Positions 55,907 to 64,000 of a DNA stretch of 64,000 nucleotides are shown here, in pieces; position 1 is the first letter of the stretch, and each line of letters starts with the position of its first letter. The notes beneath the pieces were generated by a model. It searched no databases. It was not told the DNA's origin and worked only from the letters and a program-made list of their open reading frames with translations. This DNA is from Craspedostauros australis (taxonomy: Eukaryota; Bacillariophyta; Bacillariophyceae; Mastogloiales; Achnanthaceae): the NCBI GenBank assembly GCA_026770025.1, contig JAMXDE010000018.1, positions 682,001-746,000 on the forward strand. The letters run 5' to 3'. Position numbers and translations under genes: made by a program.

Positions 55907-58900
55907 TTACACTTCGGTTGGCAATGTCCGAACCTGCACCATCCATTCCGGTATGACGGAACTTGACCCCGCGATGCTACCGTGAGTACCCCTCCTGCGT
56001 TGCCCTTCGTTCGCCGTCTCGCTCGCCCGTTTGCCACGGCTGTGTCCCTGATAGTACTCCTGAAGCTCGTGCTCCGCAAATGACATCTCCAACGACTCCC
56101 GGTACTTTACCAGTGTGTGTGCAGCAACATTGGTGCGGACCTCATGAAAACGAAAGACAGTTTCGACCACGGTCGGTCCCACCAGGATGGTCCCGGTCTG
56201 CCCTTCATCCAACAGCACCTCCAACCCTGCATGCTTGTAGGCGCCGCCGCAACACAAACGGTTCGGCATGGACGTGATGGCATCGCCTTCGTTGACGACG
56301 CGGAACGTGTGCGGCACCCTCTGCTTGTAGAAGCTGGCAAACGCTTTGTTCCCAACCCGAGGCTGGCCGAACGTGTACACTGCGATTGGGGGTTGCAAAC
56401 GAAGCTCCGTCTTCTTTTCCTCGTTGGCTCCTGGAATGTGTTTGGTCGCTTCGTGCTGTTGTTGGCCTTGCTGGTATAGGTGTTGCCGTTGCTGCTGCTG
56501 CTGTTGATACGACTGCAGCTGCGGTTCCGACTCCAAATGCGCACCGTGGCCGCTTCTGTCTGCTTTACCTAGCAAGCTCCTCTTCTCTGGAGATGGTAGG
56601 TTGAACACCTCGTCCTCCGGGATGACAATATCCCCTCCAACCTCGGCTGCCAACGGCACCGAATCTGACGCGGTGCTCTTGGCTTTCGTCGGCAACACGA
56701 TCTCGCAGTTGCTTGCCAAGTCCAGCGCCAGCAGCTGCGCCTCCGATCCTCCCAGGCTGTGGCCAGTGATGTAGATCTTCGGCAAGGCTAATGGTTCATC
56801 GTCATATGCCTCCAACGATTCGTCCATGCCATTTGATTGTAGAACGTTGGCGAGCTGTCGTTGGTAGACCGGCACAATGATGTTCAGAAGCTTTCGTCGG
56901 ATGTGACAGTAAACCTCCTGGAACCCTTCATGCACCAACGGGAACGTGTTCTGCGCGATGGGGGTTGACCGGAGGATGGCCTTGGCGTCTGATGAAAAGT
57001 CCTGCGTCTCGTTTCGAGGCACTGTGGAGGGGGAGAGAGGCGAACAGAACGGACGGGCGGGCTTGCACGGCATGATGCATCGCACGTGGTCTTCGTTGAA
57101 CATCTCCGGGGTGTCCCAAATCCAGTTGTCGGCGTCTGGGATTTCACAGCTGTCGGGTCGTATGCAGAACGACGCGGAACTAGCAGCCGTGAGCTGATCC
57201 AGCAGCGGCACCTGCCGCGAACGGAAATCGGTTCTCACATTAGCAGCGTTGGCCGTGCCTCGGAATGCAACAACGATGATCGTATCCTCATCTCCATCGA
57301 TCTGTGCTGTCACGTTTGACGCCACGTACGCCTGAATGTTCGTGATCTCATCCAGCACAGCACCCTCCAGCCGAAGACCGATGGATTCCAGATGCATGTG
57401 TTCTGCACCATGGACCTCATGTTCCGACACAGCTGGGGTGAAGTATGCCTGCCACGATGCTTCGCTCAACCAATGGGCTATTTCAAGGCAGAAGACAGGG
57501 GTGTAGGGACCGGCGGACACGAAACCTCGATCTGCCATGTTCGTCGCGTCCGTGTGCAAGTCTTGGTACAGTTGAATTCCGTTCTCCCTGCGCTGACCCA
57601 AAGGCTGCGAAGAATCGTTGTTTTGGATTGGGATGGGAAAGACACGCCATGTCTTGGCATCCTTGCCAAGGCGTACGACCGTCCGTTTGTCTCTCTTCCT
57701 TTGCTTGTGCTCGCGGATGAGTTCAAGGGTGCCAGGAAAACCGTCGCCGTTTCTTTTTGACAGTGCGGGGCGCTGGTTCGATGCGCAATGTGAATTTGAA
57801 TCACTACTTGTCTCGATGTCATGGATGCGTGGTTGACGACCATCGATTCGGGAACTGGGGATGCATGTTTTGTCTGGGCGGTCGCTGGCGTTGGCATTGG
57901 CGTTGGCACTGGACTCGTTGTCATCTTGCGTCTGCGATGGAAGAAAAATGAACGCCGTGATGATGATCGAGACCGTCGCAAAGATGATTCTGCCGGCTCC
58001 CACATCTGCTGCTGTCCCGCTGTACGGGAATTGTTCGCCGACCTTCTCCACGACTGTCACCGCGATTCCCAACCAAGACGACGAGCCTGGGTCGACGTCG
58101 GAATCGCCCTGCGCATCATCGCCGTCTGTGTTCGGAATTTTTCCCGTTGAGGTCGTCTCGAAATGCCACTTGCGGAACAGATTCCTGCCCTGGATGAAAA
58201 CGGAGACGATCAACGCTGTGAGCCCAAGAGCCATGTGAGCAAAGACGATGCGGAACGACAGCTGCGCCGGTCTCGTGCTGAGGAACGGCTCTCTTCGTAG
58301 AAGCTGCGCAGTCTTCAATGAGGTGTACGCAATCAGGTACAGCCACGCGACGACTGCACCAAACTGGATGACAGAGCTGATGAAGAACACCGTTCTGTAC
58401 ATATCTAGTCTGCTTTCTTCCAGGTTCACACCCGGACTGCTTTCCGGTGGAAAGGCCGAGAAAACTGACGTGATGACGGCGGCAACCCCGACGATCAGAA
58501 GCACCATCTTGTCGCAGAGAAAGTCGATGCTCCCATCTGCGCACGGGTCGCTCTGCAAGCGGAGATGCTTGTTGTTGGCACTGCCGTCTACATCGCCGAA
58601 CCGTTCGAAGTGTGCCTGCATATGTCTTTGGATGATTTCTTCGTCCTCGCTACCACCGCCAAGCTCGTCCGCGGCCGTCACGTGTTTGATTGCGTGCCGA
58701 AGTTGGATGATCTGCCGGCGGTGCTCTGTCCGTGATCGAGCGACCATGTCGGTGTGATACCGGAAGCCATGGAAGAGGCACAGGTACACGAACAGGATGC
58801 AATGGATCCCGATCCCATTCATGGCATCCGCGGCCCTTCTGAGATGATACTTCGAACCAAGATGCGGGAATGCGTACAGCACCACCAGCGCCGGTCCCTG

Positions 58901-61239
58901 GATACAGAGAAGCCCGAGTAGAAGCAAGAGTACGTAGCGTCTTTCCGGAAAGACTACCCATGTGGATTCCCACCATCGGTGTATCCCTCGCAGTGAATTT
59001 GTAAGTGCGCTCCCGCCACGCCAGCGCGAAGAGCAACAGCAACAACAGCATCTCTCGAAGAAGCTGGAGATTCCTTGTTTGTAGCACCACGTAGCGAAGA
59101 AGGCGAGAGTCAATACAATGGAGATGCATCGAACAATGGAATCCATCGTCATGGCGAAATGACTCATGTGCTGGATGCTGTACGATGATCGCTGTGCCAA
59201 GGCCGCGACGATTTCATTTGCTGGTGTTTCCGCTGCATTCCACTGCGACAGGGCATCATCCATTCGGCTGCTGGAGGTGTACACGTTGCTAGTGAAACCT
59301 TGTAGCTGGATTTTTGTGATGGCAGTGGCAGTGGCAGTGGCATTGACGTTGACGTTGGTGTCGATGTTGGTATCGAGGTTGGTTGTGCTCTTCGTTCCTG
59401 CAAAGTGGTAAAACACCTCGAATCGAAGATTGCCGCCACCGTACACTCCCGTTGCTGGCATTGCGAAGATGAGGTCCATGATCCGTGGGCTTTTGCAATC
59501 CCATAGTATCTCGTTGAGGGCTTGGCGATCGACATGGTAAACAGTCTGGCCAGCGGTTGGCCGGCATGCCATGGACAACGTCTGGTGCGGGGCTTTGTAC
59601 ATCAGTGACCAGAATGGGTTGTCAAAGTCATCCCGCGACTCTTGCAGCACGCTTATCTCCGCATGTATGCGTTGCTGGGCCACTGATGCAACGATGTCTG
59701 TGGATAGGGCGTGGTAGGCAGAGTCCATGTAAATGAACGTGGTGAGCACGGGGATGCTGGGTAAGATTCCAGACTCGAAGGCACTGCCGTTCATCAATAC
59801 ATTTGGACTGTCGTCCGGCATGCTAGCAATACTGCCGCTGTCGTTGTCGTTGCTGCTGCTGCTGCTGCTGTGTTCTTCAAGGACCGTCGCCCAGCATGGA
59901 GTGGTTGAGATGGCATCATCTGGAAGCAGAGGGTAGGTGTGCTTGGATGCAATCATGGCGGGATCTATGCCGGATGTTGTGAAGTTGGCCTCGCATCTTG
60001 ATTTTGGGGCAATGACATCGGATTTCGACACCTGGATCCTTTCGAAGGATTCCAGGGTCAGGCACAGGCAGAAAGCAGCGTACGGCAGCAGCAACACCAT
60101 CCAGGAGGATGCCGTTCCCAGATCTTCCAGGAGGATCAATTTGTACTCCATGTTGAATTCGTTTTGGTCAGTCACCTGAAGCTTCCGTAGGACTGGATCA
60201 GGTCTGCTGGTGACTGACACAATGGAAGATGGACGTCGAGGGCCTCTATCGGTCGCGGACGCAGTAGCAGACGCAGCCGCCGCAGACGATGCCGTCGATG
60301 CCACGCTGCTTCGCTGTTGTGCACGGGTGCGCGAATCTCTCCTTGGTTTGCTCGAAGGGTGGGAGTACCTTTTCTGTGGCGTTTGGAACAGAGCAGTTCT
60401 TTCGTCGGCTGAATCCGAATGGGCAATGCGGAAGGTCTCGCCGGGGAGATGGGCTCCCTGATGATCTCTGATGACATGCGTTTGCATTTGATTCCTCACA
60501 AGGCTGTCAGGTGATTCCATGTTGCTGTCAGTGAGCTGCAGCAAGGCATCCTCCAATGGAGAAAAGAACTCCCCGGAATCCTTGCGCTTCGATGCTGCCT
60601 GGAAGTCGAGTGCAGGTGTCGCTGATATCATTGTTGGGACGTTGTCGGTGGTGGTGGAGCGAACGAACGAAAGTTGAGGGATGGCACGTGCAACATGAAG
60701 CGGAAAGAGGATCAGAGTGGTGAATGCTCTTGGACAATCCCAACATGGACTCATGATCATTGCGGGTTCTGGATCATCGTGTCCATTTTTTGTCGTATCC
60801 GTCATGCCCGTCGGTGTGCGTATTTCCTGGAGTATCAGAGCGCTCCCATGGTACTCTTATGTAAGTATGGTGCTCGTGTCGTGCACAGTCATTTGACAAC
60901 ATATTATATGATATGTAATACTTGTATTATGATAAAGAATACAAACAATCACTCACCTGGGCCAGCGAAACTTTGATGAAAATTCAACGGAGCCACTCGT
61001 GAAGTACTCTGTCGTCCCATGTCTCCACCGATGGTGACGACAGTACCGCTGTCCTGCCCAGCATTGTCAGTGACTGTGCCTGCGCTTGACGGATCGAGAA
61101 GACATCCGTCATTCTGGTTCTCGCTGGGATGTTGGCGGTCGTTCGGTCGGTTGTTGGATCCGCTTTCTTCCTCTTCGTCAAATGACAGATCGAATGGATT
61201 CGTTGAGCGCTGCTTTGTGGATTGGCTGGTCTTGCTCAT
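55907..61239 (-). CDS. Eight-TM (Wntless-like topology) protein fused to a class-3 lipase
   Basis: The main exon is 60855..55907. An upstream exon, 61239..60957, is proposed; its CCAG|GTGAGT donor and a 101-nt intron join in frame and give about 1743 residues. If the second exon alone is used, ATG 60805 gives 1632. The N-terminal half has one TM segment (about 100 residues into the main exon), a large extramembrane domain, then seven TM segments, the arrangement of Wntless/GOST-type membrane proteins. The C-terminal half is Lipase_3: AFRGTANAANVRTDFR, FPLVHEGFQEVY, the nucleophile motif TGHSLGG (Ser codon 56758-56756), VYTFGQPRVGNKAF, an Asp in VVNEGDAITSMP and a His in YKHAG. The triad is therefore complete. 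A long Gln-rich loop is inserted between the elbow and VYTFGQP. Likely a membrane-bound lipid hydrolase; substrate unknown. Confidence 0.82.
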
Positions 61240-62876
61240 GCTGCTGTCCGTCCGCCTTCGAGCATGATGCCAACGCTCTTGTGATCTCTCTCTCTCTCTC
61301 GGTTGCTTGTTTGCTTGCCTGCTTGCCTGCTGATACGATGGTACTCTGATTGAACCTTCCTACTCTGCTGTTTGTTGCAGTGTGTGTGTTCACGTGGGTA
61401 TTACACGTAGTATTGTGGAGATGAACATGGAGGAGGGGAGCAAGAAGGCGAAGGGAGCTGTGCCTGTCACGGCAGCGGTTGGGTTGTCATCAGCTGCCAA
61501 CAACGACCACCCATCAGTTGATCGTGGTTTGTTCCGCGTGTCGCGTTTCCCATCGTGTGTCAAATCCATGGTATCTTTGCTGTCAGGACTCGCCACAGGC
61601 CAACCTTTCTTTCTCGTCCGACATTCCCCGATCATGTCTGCATCATCAGTCGTCCCACACACCTTGCTATGACTGCTATCGCCACTTGCGAGACACATGA
61701 TCAGATTCGCAGCCGCCATTGCTCGCAGTCCTCTTCGTTGATGCATGATCGCTGCTTCTGATTTACTGATTTATGTATCAGAGGCAGCTCTTCCTCTTCC
61801 AGAATAGTACTCGTGCGACTACATGCTGTATGATAACTTGCCTCGTTTCTCATTCTATGTGCTTTGACCCACGATTGCTTGATTCGAAACACGAATCATT
61901 CGTGTTTTCTTCATGAATGGCGATTTTGTCGGCGTGATAGGCCATTTTTGTGTCTGTCTGTATTTTTGTTTAGTCATGATTGTCTGTTTGTATGGATCAA
62001 CAATTTGGATGTCTGTTTAATTTTTCCGATGTGTTCATCCGCGAAATGACATTGAAACACGAACCCTGCCGGCTTTCAGTCGTGACTGAACATCATGCTA
62101 CGATTGGCTTCCACCAGTTTTGTCACAACCACCGTCATCGTCGACGTGTCGCGAGGCCAGTCACGTTTTTAACCATTCGGAGCACTCCGCACCAACGAAT
62201 GTGCGCGAACTGGCCAAAACCACGACTGTCGCACAGACGGACAGACTTCCACGAACTCCTTCTCTTTTTTGGTTGGCTGCGTGCTGCCGCGATCCACGTA
62301 GGCCCAGTACCACGTTTCACGGACCATCGACGACCACGATTTGTGCGGGTGCACACGGAAGCTTGGCGATGTCGCACGAAGGAAGGAGGCGTGATGGCGA
62401 ACGAAAACCAAAGATGGAGATGTGGGAGACTTCTTCGAACATCGCGGATCCAAACATGGAGCGGTTATGAGCCATGATTCACGCTTTGGATCGACCGTTC
62501 GTGCAACCGCCGTAGCTTCCTACCAGAGAGTACTCCGAGAGATTCGAACACGCAACAACACATCCAAGATTGCATTCGATGTCTTTCGCGCTCCGTGAAA
62601 ACCAATAATGAACACTGCGCGAACAAACGCGATGCGGAACGCGCGGAAACAACGACGGCAACGAACGATTTTCGGCAAGGAACTGCGGCAACTGCGGCAA
62701 CTGCGGCAACTTGGGCAACAAGAACAATGACAACGACGATCCAACGACCACCATCCCAATTTCTCGATCATCTCTCCCTCAGCCCATAAAATTTGTTTCA
62801 CAGCAAATCCAAACGCAACGCAATCAGCAACAAGCAAACCAACCACAAACAAACAACAAACAAGCAACAAATCAAG
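61240..62876. other. Intergenic region with HSP70 promoter and leader
   Basis: Holds a TC run near 61284-61298 and no gene I can support; opposing frames at 61390-61746 are random-looking. The last 90 bases are the CA-rich HSP70 leader. A TGCGGCAAC repeat lies at about 62685-62712. I searched 62560-62876 by eye for GAAnnTTC heat-shock elements and found no clear one. Confidence 0.5.
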
Positions 62877-63284
62877 ATGGCTAACGTCACAGGAGAATCC
62901 GTCGGAATCGACTTGGGAACCACCTACTCTTGCGTGGGTGTGTGGCAGAATGACCGCGTCGAGATCATCGCCAACGACCAAGGTAACCGCACCACCCCAT
63001 CGTACGTCGCCTTCACCGAGACCGAGCGTCTCATCGGTGATGCCGCCAAGTCCCAGGCCGCCATGAACGCCACCAACACCGTCTTCGACGCCAAGCGTCT
63101 CATCGGCCGCAAGTTCACCGACCCAGGTGTCCAGGCCGACATGAAGCACTGGCCATTCAAGGTCGTGTCCGGAACCGGAGGAACCCCAATCATCCAGGTC
63201 GACTACAAGGGCGAGGAGAAGTCCTTCAAGGCCGAGGAGATCTCCTCCATGGTCCTCGGAAAGATGAAGGACATCGCCGAGGCC

Positions 63285-63325
<41 letters not shown>

Positions 63326-64000
63326 AGCCTACTTCAACGACTCCCAGCGCCAGGCCACCAAGGATGCCGGTGCCATCTCCGGACTCAACGTCCTCCGCAT
63401 CATCAACGAGCCAACCGCCGCCGCCATCGCCTACGGTCTCGACCAGAAGGGTGACGAGAAGAACGTCCTCATCTTCGATCTCGGAGGTGGCACCTTCGAT
63501 GTCTCCCTCCTCACCATCGAGGAGGGAATCTTCGAGGTCAAGGCCACCGCCGGAGACACCCACTTGGGTGGAGAGGATTTCGACAACCGCATGGTCGACT
63601 ACTTCCTCCAGGACTTCAAGCGTCGCCACCGCAAGGACATGAGCGGCAACAACCGCTCCCTGCGCCGTCTGCGTACCGCCTGCGAGCGTGCCAAGCGCAC
63701 CCTCTCCTCCTCCACACAGGCCCACATTGAGATCGACTCCCTCTTCGACGGTATCGACTTCAACTCCACCATCACCCGTGCCCGTTTCGAGGATCTGTGC
63801 ATGGACTACTTCCGCAAGTGCATGGAGCCATGCGAGAAGGTCCTCCGCGACGCCAAGATCGCCAAGAGCCAGGTCGACGAGGTCGTGCTCGTCGGAGGTT
63901 CCACCCGCATCCCAAAGATCCAGTCCCTGCTCTCCGAGTTCTTCAACGGACAGGAGCCATGCAAGTCCATCAACCCAGACGAGGCCGTCGCCTACGGTGC
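62877..64000 (+). CDS. HSP70: Cytosolic HSP70 chaperone (5' part, runs off the right edge)
   Basis: Starts ATGGCTAACGTC after a CA-rich leader; 374 residues are present and the frame is open at the edge. All early family signatures are there: [13 protein letters not shown] (residues 10-22), [14 protein letters not shown] and [12 protein letters not shown], the ATPase domain of HSP70. RLIGRKF and [13 protein letters not shown] are also typical of the eukaryotic cytosolic (HSC70) group. No transit or signal peptide. HSP70 binds exposed hydrophobic peptides and releases them on ATP cycling with J-proteins and nucleotide-exchange factors. Codons are strongly biased (Pro almost always CCA, Gly often GGA, many C-ending), unlike neighbouring genes, which indicates high expression. 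No introns in the visible part. Confidence 0.98.

Noticed and set aside
62400-62600. Heat-shock elements upstream of HSP70
   Set aside because: TTCGAA-containing sites exist (about 62435 and 62543), but no run of properly spaced GAAnnTTC units was found.
62520-63725. 401-residue minus-strand ORF opposite HSP70
   Set aside because: It is the well-known antisense open frame produced by biased HSP70 codons. It consists of Gly/Val/Leu/Asp-rich sequence with no domain, and the sense strand has all HSP70 signatures.

Overview
The window looks like nuclear DNA of a photosynthetic stramenopile, most likely a diatom. Genes are a few hundred bases to about 2 kb apart, on both strands, with short GT-AG introns (51-300 nt, one of about 930 nt). 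Two proteins start with a signal peptide followed by a Phe-containing motif typical of secondary-plastid import. There are two genes of the DUF6824 type that I associate with diatoms, a RETICULATA-like plastid protein, an ELO polyunsaturated fatty acid elongase, a hybrid histidine kinase and a cytosolic HSP70. Untranslated leaders are CA-rich on the sense strand. Splice junctions were placed by eye from reading frame, GT/AG and family conservation.

Layout. 0.2-1.0 kb: 5' part of a thylakoid-lumen (photosystem II Psb31/PsbQ-like) gene. 2.2-6.2 kb: low-complexity hypothetical protein, aldo/keto reductase, a doubtful small membrane ORF and a RidA-family deaminase. 6.8-10.8 kb: large Gln-rich PIAS-type SUMO ligase. 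12.8-14.3 kb: ELO elongase. 15.3-19.2 kb: an unusual gene with two tandem HTTM domains. 20.6-22.6 kb: RETICULATA/DUF3411 protein. 23.2-26.0 kb: coiled-coil protein with a UBA-like N-terminus.

26.8-33.8 kb is a tandem segmental duplication of a convergent pair, a cytochrome-b5-reductase-like flavoprotein and an Mpv17/PMP22-family protein. The reductase copies are almost identical; the second Mpv17 copy is dead. 34.1-37.4 kb: an ankyrin-like protein and an FSH1-like hydrolase without its catalytic residues. 37.4-42.1 kb: mostly unassigned, with some exon-like pieces on the minus strand. 42.1-46.0 kb: two convergent DUF6824 genes.

47-49 kb: plastid-targeted SET-domain methyltransferase. 49.3-53.0 kb: CHASE-like/HisKA/HATPase/REC hybrid histidine kinase. 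54.2-55.6 kb: RAE1 mRNA-export WD40 protein. 55.9-61.2 kb: an eight-TM protein fused to a class-3 lipase. 62.9 kb to the edge: HSP70 with strongly biased codons. Apart from the duplicated pair and the two DUF6824 genes, neighbours do not form a common pathway. I did no systematic tRNA or ncRNA search and saw none by eye.
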